Positions 18,449 to 26,647 of a stretch of 64,000 nucleotides of DNA are shown piece by piece. The DNA is from an uncultured Alphaproteobacteria bacterium (lineage in GTDB: Bacteria > Pseudomonadota > Alphaproteobacteria > HIMB59): NCBI GenBank assembly GCA_902574995.1, contig CACGPP010000002.1, forward strand, positions 82,233 through 146,232, given 5' to 3'. A model generated the notes under the pieces. It saw only the letters and a list, made by a program, of their open reading frames with translations, ran no database searches and was not told the origin of the DNA. Position numbers and translations under genes: made by a program. How positions within the stretch are numbered: the first letter of the stretch is position 1; every line of letters begins with the position of its first letter.

Positions 18449-19437
18449 GCCACAATATTATCATAAAAAACCTTGGAACACTCATACCAGTTAAATTTTT
18501 TTGTATATTCTTGACATTTTTTTCGATCGATAGTCAAACAATTCAAAACATTATCTTTTAAGTTATCACCAATAAAACCGTTGACCCCATTAACAATAAT
18601 ATCTTTAGGACCTGTTACATCATAAGCAGCGACTGGTGTGCCGGTTGCATTTGCCTCAGTTACCACATTTCCAAAGGTATCAGTCTTGCTAGGGAAAACC
18701 ATTACATCTGAACTAGCATAGTAATTCACTAAATTCTGGCCAAACTGGTAACCAACAAATTTTATATCTGTATATTTTTTTTTTAGTTTATTTAACTGTG
18801 GTCCATCGCCAACGACAACTTTAGTACCTTCTAAATCTAAATCTAAAAAAGCTTGAATATTTTTTTCAGTAGCCACTCGACCGATATAAGAAAATATTGG
18901 TCCTGGGCCTAAGTCTAATTTTTGATAGTTGCCAAATTTTTGATGATCGACACCTCTTGACCAAACAACGGTATTTTTAAAATTCATATTAATTAATTCG
19001 GCCTGCATGGATGGGGTAGGAACAAGAACTTTTTTCGCTTTATTGTGAAAATGCTTTATGAAGAAATAAAAGAAACTTGCAGGTATTTTTATACGTTGTT
19101 GAATATACTCAGGGAAACGAGTATGAAATGAAGTTGTAAAAATAATTTTTTCTGAAAGACATATTTTTCTGGCCAAAAAACCTAGGGGGCCCTCTGTAGC
19201 AATGTGAATATGATCAGGATTGATCTGATCCATCATATTTTTCAATGTTTTTTTGCGAGTAATCACAACTTTAATCTCATTATACGAAGGAAGGCCAAAG
19301 CGAACTTTAAATAACTCAGGGTGTATTACCTCTACCTGCATACCCATTTTTTCCAATTCCGGTATGGTATTCAGATAAGAACGGACGACGCCGTTTACCT
19401 GAGGTTTCCATGCATCTGTTACTAATAATAATTTCAA
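18445..19437 (-). CDS. GT4-family glycosyltransferase, probable lipid glycosyltransferase (Agt-like)
   Basis: Retaining GT-B fold enzyme with the N-terminal TDAWKPQVNGVVRSY motif and the C-terminal donor-site region SKTDTFGNVVTEANATGTPVAAYDVTGP. 330 residues. It overlaps the metallophosphoesterase gene by 4 bp. In marine alphaproteobacteria this pairing (PlcP next to a glycosyltransferase called Agt) turns phospholipids into glycolipids in phosphate starvation: PlcP releases diacylglycerol and Agt adds a sugar. The fold is secure; the lipid acceptor is inferred from context. A sugar other than glucose, or a cell-wall acceptor, cannot be excluded. Confidence 0.75.
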   Translation of the reverse strand: MKLLLVTDAWKPQVNGVVRSYLNTIPELEKMGMQVEVIHPELFKVRFGLPSYNEIKVVITRKKTLKNMMDQINPDHIHIATEGPLGFLARKICLSEKIIFTTSFHTRFPEYIQQRIKIPASFFYFFIKHFHNKAKKVLVPTPSMQAELINMNFKNTVVWSRGVDHQKFGNYQKLDLGPGPIFSYIGRVATEKNIQAFLDLDLEGTKVVVGDGPQLNKLKKKYTDIKFVGYQFGQNLVNYYASSDVMVFPSKTDTFGNVVTEANATGTPVAAYDVTGPKDIIVNGVNGFIGDNLKDNVLNCLTIDRKKCQEYTKKFNWYECSKVFYDNIVA

Positions 19438-20222
19438 GCTGCAGATACCTTATTAAGAGTTTGTTTTTCTAAAGACTGGATTTTTTTTTCATTCCAAAAG
19501 ACTAACTCCAAGTTGCCTTTAAAGTCCTCAACCATTGCACTACAGCTATCTACCCAATCTCCTAGATTATGATATGTCTTATCACCAATTTTTTTTATTT
19601 CGGGATGGTGAATATGACCACAAACAATTCCATCACAATTATTTTTTTTTATTCTCTCAAGACATGCATTTTCAAAATTTTCAATATATCGTTGAGCATC
19701 TTTTACTCGTGTTTTTAAATATCCTGATAAAGACCAATACGAAAGACCAAGTTTTCTTCGACAGAAATTTAAAATATTATTAAACCAAACAGAGTAGTCA
19801 TAAAGGACGGCACCTATCTTTGCTAACCATTTTGAATTTAGAACTATCCCATCAAATTCATGCCCATGCATTAAGAGAAGTCTTTTATTGTTCGCTGTTG
19901 TATGAATTCTATTTTTTCGAACTTTAATGTTTGCAAATGAAAAACCACAATAATCTAAAAAAACTTCATCATGGTTTCCAGGTATATAATAGACTTTGGT
20001 ACCTGAGCGTGCTTTTCGTAAAACTTTTTGTATGAAAGTATTAAAATCAGGATTCCAAAACCAATTTTTTTTTAGACGCCATCCGTCTATAATATCTCCA
20101 AGTAAATAAAGATGATCACAATCATTATATTTTAAAAAGTGTAAGAGCTCCTTTACTTTTGAAGCACGTATGCCAATATGAATGTCTGAAATGAATATGG
20201 ATCGATGTTTTTTGATTTGCAT
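19434..20222 (-). CDS. plcP: PlcP-like metallophosphoesterase (phospholipase C type)
   Basis: Calcineurin-like phosphoesterase with the full metal-site set: SDIHIG, LGDIIDGW, GNHDE, MHGHEFD and CGHIHHPEI. The RKLGLSYWSLSGYLK region and the NLGDWVDSC end match the group once annotated as UDP-2,3-diacylglucosamine hydrolase and later shown in rhizobia and marine bacteria to be the phospholipase C PlcP. It is 262 residues, overlaps the glycosyltransferase gene, and lies about 1.5 kb from the phosphate regulon. Lipid A hydrolase (LpxH) is the alternative; the partner gene and location favour PlcP. Confidence 0.8.
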   Translation of the reverse strand: MQIKKHRSIFISDIHIGIRASKVKELLHFLKYNDCDHLYLLGDIIDGWRLKKNWFWNPDFNTFIQKVLRKARSGTKVYYIPGNHDEVFLDYCGFSFANIKVRKNRIHTTANNKRLLLMHGHEFDGIVLNSKWLAKIGAVLYDYSVWFNNILNFCRRKLGLSYWSLSGYLKTRVKDAQRYIENFENACLERIKKNNCDGIVCGHIHHPEIKKIGDKTYHNLGDWVDSCSAMVEDFKGNLELVFWNEKKIQSLEKQTLNKVSAA

Positions 20223-20266
20223 AGAATCTAAAAATAGATATATCTACAATTGATAATATTGAGGAT

Positions 20267-20283
20267 TGTTAAATTTTTATTAA
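20267..20283 (-). promoter_or_regulatory. Possible degenerate Pho box before plcP
   Basis: On the - strand TTAATA (20283-20278) and TTAACA (20272-20267) are spaced exactly 11 bp, as in the clearer repeat before pstS. They end 45 bp before the plcP start and abut the ATG of the divergent SET gene. A third unit is not convincing. In such AT-rich DNA this could be chance. Confidence 0.3.
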
Positions 20284-20802
20284 ATGGTCTCTTCACAAAA
20301 GCTTTATATTAGAAAAAATTCTAAAATTCATGCATTTGGTCTTTTTGCAAAAGCTGATATCTGTGCTGGCACTAGAATCATTGAATATCGCGGGTTAAAG
20401 ATAACTAAAGCTCAATCCGATAAGATTGCTGATGTTCACATAGAGGCAAACAAAAAGGCTAAAACAGTCGGATCTGTTTACATTTTTACACTGAATCAAA
20501 AATACGACATCAATGGAAAAGTAACATGGAATTTAGCAAAATATATTAATCATTCCTGCAACCCTAATTGTGAAACTGATATCATCAAAGGAAAAATATG
20601 GATTAGCGCAATTAAAGATATTAAGAAAGGCGAGGAGTTGTCCTACGACTATGGATATGACATGTTTTGTTTCGAGGATCACCCGTGTCGATGTGGGTCT
20701 CAAAACTGTATTGGATATATTGTTCGAAGCAATCTTAGATGGAGAGTTAAAAAAAGGTTAATTGAAAATAAAAAGTCAAGATTTAACAAAAACTTCACAT
20801 AA
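20284..20802 (+). CDS. SET-domain protein methyltransferase
   Basis: SAM-dependent lysine methyltransferase of the SET family. The core NHSCNPNCE motif, the catalytic SYDYGYD segment and a post-SET zinc motif (CRCGSQNCIGYI) are all visible in 172 residues. Such single-domain bacterial SET proteins have unknown targets; chromatin-like or ribosomal substrates are only guesses. It is divergent from plcP with a 61-bp gap and lies 17 bp before dgkA. Confidence 0.9.
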   Translation: MVSSQKLYIRKNSKIHAFGLFAKADICAGTRIIEYRGLKITKAQSDKIADVHIEANKKAKTVGSVYIFTLNQKYDINGKVTWNLAKYINHSCNPNCETDIIKGKIWISAIKDIKKGEELSYDYGYDMFCFEDHPCRCGSQNCIGYIVRSNLRWRVKKRLIENKKSRFNKNFT

Positions 20803-20819
20803 GTAGTTAAACTTCAGAT

Positions 20820-21167
20820 ATGGATTTTAAAAATAAAAATATAGTAGATGCTTTTTGGTGTTCAATTGAAGGCCTAAAAATTCTCCTTCAAGAAAAAGCA
20901 GCAAGAAGAGAGCTATTATTGTTTCCCTTGTCTGCTCTATACATCGTGATTTTTCAACCGGCTCTTTTGTTCATACTTTGGCTGATAATTTTACCTTTGC
21001 TCATACTTAGTATTGAGGCTCTAAACACTGCAATAGAATATACCTGTGATAAAATTACTATGGATAAGTCAAACAAAATAAAGAAAGCTAAAGATTTGGG
21101 CTCTGCTGCAATTTTTTTATCTCTAACAGCCTATGGAATAGTTTTAATCTTAGGTTTATTTAATTAA
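20820..21167 (+). CDS. dgkA: Diacylglycerol kinase, prokaryotic type
   Basis: Small integral membrane kinase that phosphorylates diacylglycerol to phosphatidic acid. 115 residues with three hydrophobic helices. It has the EKAARREL motif (family EAAFRQE-like) and EALNTAIEYTCDK (family NSAIE-type active-site motif). Next to a PlcP-like lipase, it could recycle the diacylglycerol that PlcP frees; that link is inference. Confidence 0.92.
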   Translation: MDFKNKNIVDAFWCSIEGLKILLQEKAARRELLLFPLSALYIVIFQPALLFILWLIILPLLILSIEALNTAIEYTCDKITMDKSNKIKKAKDLGSAAIFLSLTAYGIVLILGLFN

Positions 21168-21171
21168 TTTG

Positions 21172-21243
21172 GGAAGATTGACATGATTTTTCTACAAGTA
21201 GAGGAGGTCTAGGTTTCAATCACAGGGGAAATGCCAATCTTCC
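21172..21243. other. GC-enriched intergenic inverted-repeat element, possible structured RNA
   Basis: A perfect 9-bp terminal stem, GGAAGATTG (21172-21180) with CAATCTTCC (21235-21243), closes 54 bases. Inside it are a 4-bp hairpin TCTA-CAAG-TAGA (21191-21202) and a possible TTTC/GAAA helix. There is no T tract on either strand, so it is not a standard terminator. It lies between convergent dgkA and the ArsC-like gene. The 72-base total and three-helix layout resemble a small RNA or riboswitch-size fold, but I match it to no known family. Confidence 0.5.
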
Positions 21244-21283
21244 ACCTAATAAAATAATCATTTATATTAAATTAAAGTTAAAT

Positions 21284-21754
21284 TTAGATTAAATTTCCAA
21301 TTTCTTTTATTTGATCGATATTTAATGAGTTGTTTTGCTTATAATTTTGAACTAGTGCAAGACATCTTTTTTTAAGAACATTGAATACTTTTAAAAATTC
21401 TATCTCAGCTTCTTCTTCAGTGCCTTTAAATTTTGCAGGATCAGCTACGCCCCAATGTGCCTTTAATGTATTTTTGAGATACAGGGGGCAAGTTTCTCCA
21501 GCTGCGTTATCACACACAGTAATAACCAAATCAAAATTAATATCTGAAAAATCATCCCATGATTGACTTTTAAAATTGTCTAGGAAAATTTTATTTTTTT
21601 CTAATGTTTTGATGCTTAATTGATGCACATATCCTGCAGGGTGGCTTCCTGCGCTATAAGCATTAAAAAAGTCTTTACCATAATGGTTTAAAAGCCCCTC
21701 TGTCATAATTGATCGACAAGAGTTACCTGTACAAAGTACAAGAATTTTAATCAT
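21284..21754 (-). CDS. arsC: Arsenate reductase, thioredoxin-coupled ArsC type
   Basis: Low-molecular-weight phosphatase fold that reduces arsenate to arsenite. It has the CX5R loop CTGNSCR (C8 to R14) and the second redox pair VCDNAAGETCP (C81, C88), the three-Cys pattern of thioredoxin-dependent ArsC. 156 residues. It begins one base after phoB and so is probably read with the phosphate genes, sensible because arsenate enters by phosphate transporters. Confidence 0.88.
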   Translation of the reverse strand: MIKILVLCTGNSCRSIMTEGLLNHYGKDFFNAYSAGSHPAGYVHQLSIKTLEKNKIFLDNFKSQSWDDFSDINFDLVITVCDNAAGETCPLYLKNTLKAHWGVADPAKFKGTEEEAEIEFLKVFNVLKKRCLALVQNYKQNNSLNIDQIKEIGNLI

Positions 21755-21755
21755 T

Positions 21756-22445
21756 TTAATTTTCTGAGTCGATAGAGTAGCCAGCGGATCTAACTGTTCG
21801 AATGAAATCTTTTTCTCCTGTTAAATTCAGCTCTTTTCTGAGTCTTCTTATGTGAACATCAACTGTTCTGGGTTCAACGTAAGCGTCATTTAACCAAACA
21901 TTATCCAATAGTTGCTGCCTAGAATAGACTCTACCTTTATTTTCAATAAAAAATTTTAAAAGATTAAATTCAGTCGGTCCTAAATTTAACTTTCTCTCAC
22001 CCCTTGTTACCCTTCTGTTGGTAAGATTAATGTTAATATCATGAAACTTGAGTGAGTCGTTCTCTTCTCTTGATTTTGTTCTTTTAAGTAATGATTTAAT
22101 TCTAGCGAGAATCTCACTTGGAAGAAAAGGTTTGGTTACATAATCCTCTACACCTAATTCAAAACCTCTAATTTTATCATCCTCTTGACCTTTAGCTGTT
22201 AACATTATAATTGGAATTTTTTTTAAATTATCTTTTCTTTTAATTCTCTTTAAAACTTCAATGCCCGATATATTTGGCAGCATCCAATCTAATAAAATTA
22301 AGTCAGGCAGCCAATGTTCGATCTCTTGAATAGCAGACTCTCCATCATATGAAAATTTTATTTGGTAGTTTTGTTTTTCTAAATGAAATCCAATTAATTC
22401 AGAGATTGGTTTTTCATCTTCAACAATTAAAATTTTATCTGTCAT
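21756..22445 (-). CDS. phoB: Phosphate regulon response regulator PhoB
   Basis: OmpR-type response regulator that binds Pho boxes when phosphorylated by PhoR. Receiver domain about 3-118 with the acceptor D53 in LILLDWMLP, and a winged-helix DNA-binding domain about 130-228 ending in RTVRSAGYSI. The start overlaps the phoU stop by 4 bp (ATGA). It is separated from phoR by the whole pst operon, so both sensor and regulator sit in one gene block. Confidence 0.95.
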   Translation of the reverse strand: MTDKILIVEDEKPISELIGFHLEKQNYQIKFSYDGESAIQEIEHWLPDLILLDWMLPNISGIEVLKRIKRKDNLKKIPIIMLTAKGQEDDKIRGFELGVEDYVTKPFLPSEILARIKSLLKRTKSREENDSLKFHDININLTNRRVTRGERKLNLGPTEFNLLKFFIENKGRVYSRQQLLDNVWLNDAYVEPRTVDVHIRRLRKELNLTGEKDFIRTVRSAGYSIDSEN

Positions 22446-23134
22446 TCAAAATCAGATTTTTTTAAATCAATATAATGACCTGTGATGTTAAAAATGACCT
22501 CTTCAGCTATGTTGGTGGCATGATCCCCTATTCTTTCTAAGGACTTTGCAATTAAAATTGGCCTAGTGCCCTCATCAACAACACTTGTTTCCTTATTATG
22601 CATTCTTTCAATTAAATTTTTAAGTAAAGACTTATACTCTTTATCTATTTCTGCATCTTGATTCCATGATGTTTTAGCTTTTAATTCGTCTTTTTTAAAA
22701 AAACTATCTAGAACTTGATTTACCATGGACTGAACATTTCTACCCAAGCTGTACATTTGTTCTATTAATTCGTCATCGAAGGTAGAGGATATTGAAGTTG
22801 CTCTTTTTGCTAAATTTCTTGAGTGATCCCCCATCCTTTCTAGCTCTTTTGATACCTTTAATGCTGTAAAAACAAGTCTTAGATCACTTGCCACCGGTCT
22901 ATGTAAGGTCATAATTTCAAAACTTAAATCTCTTACGTCCCTCTCGGCCACATCTACTTGTTCGTCAAGATTTTGGGTTAGTTGAGCATCTTGAGAATCT
23001 TTTGTTTTGATTACATTTACAGCAATTTCAATCTGTTTTTCAACTATCTCACTCATTTTGATAAGATCATCTTGCAATTGTTTAAGTTTTTGCTCAAAGT
23101 TTTTATCTGTATGTGTATTTTCCATTCTATCCAA
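22442..23134 (-). CDS. phoU: Phosphate transport regulator PhoU
   Basis: Two repeated three-helix PhoU domains (residues about 15-110 and 125-220). They carry the metal-binding E/DxxxD-like motifs in [16 protein letters not shown] and [16 protein letters not shown]. It links the Pst transporter to PhoR and represses the regulon when phosphate is plentiful. 230 residues. Overlaps pstB by 8 bp and phoB by 4 bp. Confidence 0.96.
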   Translation of the reverse strand: MDRMENTHTDKNFEQKLKQLQDDLIKMSEIVEKQIEIAVNVIKTKDSQDAQLTQNLDEQVDVAERDVRDLSFEIMTLHRPVASDLRLVFTALKVSKELERMGDHSRNLAKRATSISSTFDDELIEQMYSLGRNVQSMVNQVLDSFFKKDELKAKTSWNQDAEIDKEYKSLLKNLIERMHNKETSVVDEGTRPILIAKSLERIGDHATNIAEEVIFNITGHYIDLKKSDFE

Positions 23135-23903
23135 ACCTTCCTGTTATATAATCATTTGTTTGTTCTTTATCTGGTTTTGTAAAAATTTTACTTGTATCAC
23201 CATGTTCAATTAACTTTCCTAAGTGAAAAAATGCAGTTCTTTGAGAGATACGAGAAGCTTGTGACATAGAGTGTGTAACAATAATAATAGTATATTTTTC
23301 TTTCAATTCATTGATTAATTCTTCTATTCTAGCAGTTGCAATTGGATCTAAAGCTGAGCATGGTTCATCCATCAAAATGATTTCAGGCCTAATGGCAATG
23401 GCTCGAGCGATACAAAGTCTTTGTTGCTGTCCTCCAGACAAACCTGTGGCTATGTCATCCATTCTATCTTTTACTTCTTCATATAAACCTGCTCGATTTA
23501 AGGACTCCATTACTATATCGTTCAACTCACTTTGGGTTGATGCCAGCCCATGAATTTTAGGTCCATAGGCGACATTTTCAAAAATTGATTTTGGAAAAGG
23601 GTTTGGTTTTTGAAAAACCATTCCGATCTTTTCTCTAAGCGTTTCAACTTGAATGCTATCTCCATAAATATCTGTAACTCCGTTTAATAGGAATTCACCT
23701 TGAACTTTACATGATTCAATAACGTCATTCATCCTGTTCAAGCACCTAAGAAAAGTGGATTTACCACAGCCTGAGGGACCAATTAGTGAGGTCACATCAT
23801 TTTTAGTAAAATTTATAGTAACATCATCAATGGCCATTTTATTTCCATAATGAACGGAAACATTTTTTGTTTTTATTGCAAAGGAATTTACCTGCTCTAC
23901 CAT
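23127..23903 (-). CDS. pstB: Phosphate ABC transporter ATPase PstB
   Basis: ATP-hydrolysing subunit of the high-affinity phosphate importer. Walker [10 protein letters not shown], signature LSGGQQQR, Walker [14 protein letters not shown] and the switch His in [10 protein letters not shown] are intact. 258 residues. The ends overlap pstA and phoU by 7-8 bp, indicating translational coupling. Confidence 0.97.
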   Translation of the reverse strand: MVEQVNSFAIKTKNVSVHYGNKMAIDDVTINFTKNDVTSLIGPSGCGKSTFLRCLNRMNDVIESCKVQGEFLLNGVTDIYGDSIQVETLREKIGMVFQKPNPFPKSIFENVAYGPKIHGLASTQSELNDIVMESLNRAGLYEEVKDRMDDIATGLSGGQQQRLCIARAIAIRPEIILMDEPCSALDPIATARIEELINELKEKYTIIIVTHSMSQASRISQRTAFFHLGKLIEHGDTSKIFTKPDKEQTNDYITGRFG

Positions 23904-25147
23904 TTTACCTCTAATCTTCTTCTTATTACTACTGCAGCTGTATTCATTATAATCAAAAACAGAAGCAATAACATTATACCTGCAGATGTTTTCTCTAAAA
24001 ATCCTCTTTCTGCACTCTCCGACCAGAGGTAAATTTGAGAGGGAAGTCCTGTAGCAGGATCGAGGGGTCCACCAGGTATTTCCATAACAAACGCAACCAT
24101 CCCTATCATCAATAAAGGTGCTGTTTCACCCAATGCCTGTGCCATTCCAATAATAGTACCGGTGAGTGTTCCTGGTAATGATAATGGTATGACGTGATGA
24201 AAAACTGTTTGCATCTTAGTGGCCCCAACAGCCAAAGCTCCTTCTCTAATTGAAGGTGGTACCGATCGAAGTGATGCTCTTGAGGCAATAATTATTGTAG
24301 GTAAAGTCATAAATCCTAATACTAAACCACCAACTAATGGAACTTGATAAGGTAAACCAATTACTCCGATCAACATTCCTAAACCTAACAAGCCAAATAC
24401 GATGGAAGGCACAGCGGCTAAGTTATTGATGTTTACTTCAATAATGTCAGTCACCTTTCCAGGTTTAACAAATTCCTCTAAGTAGACAGAGGCTAATAAT
24501 CCTATTGGAAAAGCAAATGAAAAACAGATAATAAGAGCGTACAAAGATCCCATAACCGCTCCCCAAATACCTGCCGACTCTGGGTCTCTAGAGTCTCCCT
24601 TTGTAAAAAACCAAAAATTAAATACTGAGGAAACCTTTCCCTCTGAAGTAAGTTTATCTAAAACAGATAATTGATAATCATTTATTTTTCTTTGTGCCTC
24701 TGGTACATCCCTTGGATAATTTCCTTTTACAATTTGATCTAGGTCAGATGATGCCGTTATTTTCATTATTATCGATTGTCCAATTTTATCTGGGTTATCT
24801 AAAAGATAGTCTCTTAATTGGTAGTCAAATTTTCTTGTATACATTTCTCTTACTTTTATAAATTGTTCTTCATTTAATTTAGGGTGATTTTGTCTTACAA
24901 CTTCATCGGCTAAAGCAACATAAGAGGCTCTGTATAATTCTTTTTCTAAAGAGTTTTGATTTACTTGGATAAAATCTGGATTAAAAAAAACATTTGCCTC
25001 AATTGTGGTTCTTACAAAAGCTCCACTTCCAGTAGAAAAAATTTTCCACATCAATATTAAAACAAAAAACATAGAAAGGGCCACTGCAAAAAGTCCATAT
25101 AATTGAAATCTTTTTTCGGCAGATAGTCTTTTATTTAAACTATTCAT
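23897..25147 (-). CDS. pstA: Phosphate ABC transporter permease PstA
   Basis: Membrane subunit with a DUF3333-like N-terminal part: one helix (about 16-38) followed by a periplasmic domain up to about residue 190. The permease domain with six helices and the EAA-type loop ([26 protein letters not shown]) follows. 416 residues, the long alphaproteobacterial form. Overlaps pstC by 8 bp. Confidence 0.94.
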   Translation of the reverse strand: MNSLNKRLSAEKRFQLYGLFAVALSMFFVLILMWKIFSTGSGAFVRTTIEANVFFNPDFIQVNQNSLEKELYRASYVALADEVVRQNHPKLNEEQFIKVREMYTRKFDYQLRDYLLDNPDKIGQSIIMKITASSDLDQIVKGNYPRDVPEAQRKINDYQLSVLDKLTSEGKVSSVFNFWFFTKGDSRDPESAGIWGAVMGSLYALIICFSFAFPIGLLASVYLEEFVKPGKVTDIIEVNINNLAAVPSIVFGLLGLGMLIGVIGLPYQVPLVGGLVLGFMTLPTIIIASRASLRSVPPSIREGALAVGATKMQTVFHHVIPLSLPGTLTGTIIGMAQALGETAPLLMIGMVAFVMEIPGGPLDPATGLPSQIYLWSESAERGFLEKTSAGIMLLLLFLIIMNTAAVVIRRRLEVKW

Positions 25148-26576
25148 ATTTCTCTCTGTACTTTTTAACTATAGTTATGGCTAGTATATTAAGAAGTAAT
25201 GTCATTAAAAATAAAGTTAAACCTAAAGCAAATGCAACAAGTGTTTTTGGATTATCAAACTCTACGTCTCCAATAAGACTTGTTACTATTTGTGTAGTTA
25301 TAGTCGTTGCAGGTTCTAAAGGGTTAAATGTTAAGTTTGCTCTTAAGCTTGCTGCCATTACAACAATCATTGTTTCTCCTATGGCTCTTGACACCGCCAA
25401 TAGGAAAGAGCCCATAATTCCAGCTAATGCTGCAGGCAATATAACTTTTTTAATAGTTTCAGATCTAGTTGCTCCCAATGCATAAGAACCATCTCTTAAT
25501 GATTGTGGAACCGCTTTAATCACATCATCGCTCAATGATGATACAAATGGAATAATCATAACACCCATAGCTAAGCCAGCAGCTAAGGCGCTTTCTGCTG
25601 AGACAGGTAAACCAACACTTTCACCAACATCTTTTATAAAAGGAGCTAAAGAGAGCGCAGCAAAAAAACCATAAACCACTGTTGGAATACCAGCTAAAAT
25701 TTCAATAATAGGTTTAGCTATATCTCTTACTCTTTTAGAGGCGTATTCTGCAAGATAAATTGCTGACATTAAACCAAGTGGAATAGCAACAATCATAGCT
25801 ACAGTTGCAATTAAAAGCGTTCCCGTAAGTAATGGTATAAACCCAAATGCGTTTTCGAGATCATCTTTATCAAAGCCCTCAGAAGCATCAACAACAAATG
25901 CTCGGTTAGGATTCCAACCGGTACTAAAGAAAAAATCAACAGGGTTTACGTAACGGAAAAAATTTATTGCCTCAAAGACTAGAGATAAGAAAATTCCAAT
26001 AGTTATTAGTATCGCAATGTAGGAACTTCCTTTGATGATATAAGTAATTATTTTTTCAACAATTGGTTGTGCGTTTAATTTCCCAGAAATCGACCTTGTG
26101 GCAAGAAACCCTAAAATGATAGGAAGAATTATAAATAGAGTAAGGTTTGACCAGCCATAAATTTTATCAAAGTTTGCTAAATTTTTAGCAGCAGTCAATT
26201 CGTTCTCACTTGCCATATTTAAAATTGATTTTTCACCATTGGTTAAATCGTCTAAAGGAAGGTTTACTATGACTGATAAATTATTAAGTTTATTAAGTAT
26301 TAGGCCTAGCTTTCCATCACTCCAGGTAGAAATATCTGGAAAGAGAATGGGCGACATGACAAACATTTCTTGAAAATTTCCTTTAAATAACAGGAGCCCA
26401 AACCACATTAATAGTGCAGGAATCAATGCCATTAAGACTACATAGTACCCAAAATAATCAGGTTGAGAGGAAAGTTTAATGTTGCCGTTAAATTTTAAAT
26501 TGAGAGCTCTTTTTTTGCCGATAAAGTAAAATAAATAAGAAATGATTACTAAGATTAAAAGAGCAAAGTAAATCAT
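25140..26576 (-). CDS. pstC: Phosphate ABC transporter permease PstC
   Basis: Partner permease of PstA. 478 residues, with extra N-terminal helices and a soluble insert before the six-helix permease domain, and the EAA loop RDGSYALGATRSETIKKVILPAALAG. It starts 71 bp after pstS, across a hairpin, so its expression may differ from that of the binding protein. Confidence 0.94.
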   Translation of the reverse strand: MIYFALLILVIISYLFYFIGKKRALNLKFNGNIKLSSQPDYFGYYVVLMALIPALLMWFGLLLFKGNFQEMFVMSPILFPDISTWSDGKLGLILNKLNNLSVIVNLPLDDLTNGEKSILNMASENELTAAKNLANFDKIYGWSNLTLFIILPIILGFLATRSISGKLNAQPIVEKIITYIIKGSSYIAILITIGIFLSLVFEAINFFRYVNPVDFFFSTGWNPNRAFVVDASEGFDKDDLENAFGFIPLLTGTLLIATVAMIVAIPLGLMSAIYLAEYASKRVRDIAKPIIEILAGIPTVVYGFFAALSLAPFIKDVGESVGLPVSAESALAAGLAMGVMIIPFVSSLSDDVIKAVPQSLRDGSYALGATRSETIKKVILPAALAGIMGSFLLAVSRAIGETMIVVMAASLRANLTFNPLEPATTITTQIVTSLIGDVEFDNPKTLVAFALGLTLFLMTLLLNILAITIVKKYREKYE

Positions 26577-26602
26577 TAACTTAATTTATCGAGGGTTTTT
26601 AT

Positions 26603-26626
26603 AAGGGCAAGTGTATACTTGCCCTT
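26603..26626. promoter_or_regulatory. Strong intercistronic hairpin between pstS and pstC
   Basis: AAGGGCAAGT (26603-26612), loop GTAT and ACTTGCCCTT (26617-26626) form a perfect 10-bp stem. No T tract follows on the - strand, so it is more likely an mRNA-stabilising or partial-termination element than a full terminator. Such hairpins often let the binding-protein gene accumulate more mRNA than the permease genes. Confidence 0.7.
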
Positions 26627-26647
26627 AAATAAATAGTATGTGAATAA

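Noticed and set aside
19434..20222. LpxH (lipid A UDP-diacylglucosamine hydrolase)
   Set aside because: The metal motifs fit the superfamily, but the RKLG...YWS region, the coupled glycosyltransferase and the phosphate-regulon neighbourhood fit PlcP better. LpxH cannot be fully excluded.
21172..21243. A tRNA gene: 72 bases, acceptor-like ends, and a T-arm-like GGTTTCAATC
   Set aside because: The T-arm-like string is in the middle, not 12 bases before the 3' stem, and no D-arm or anticodon arm fits. The outer stem is 9 bp, not 7.
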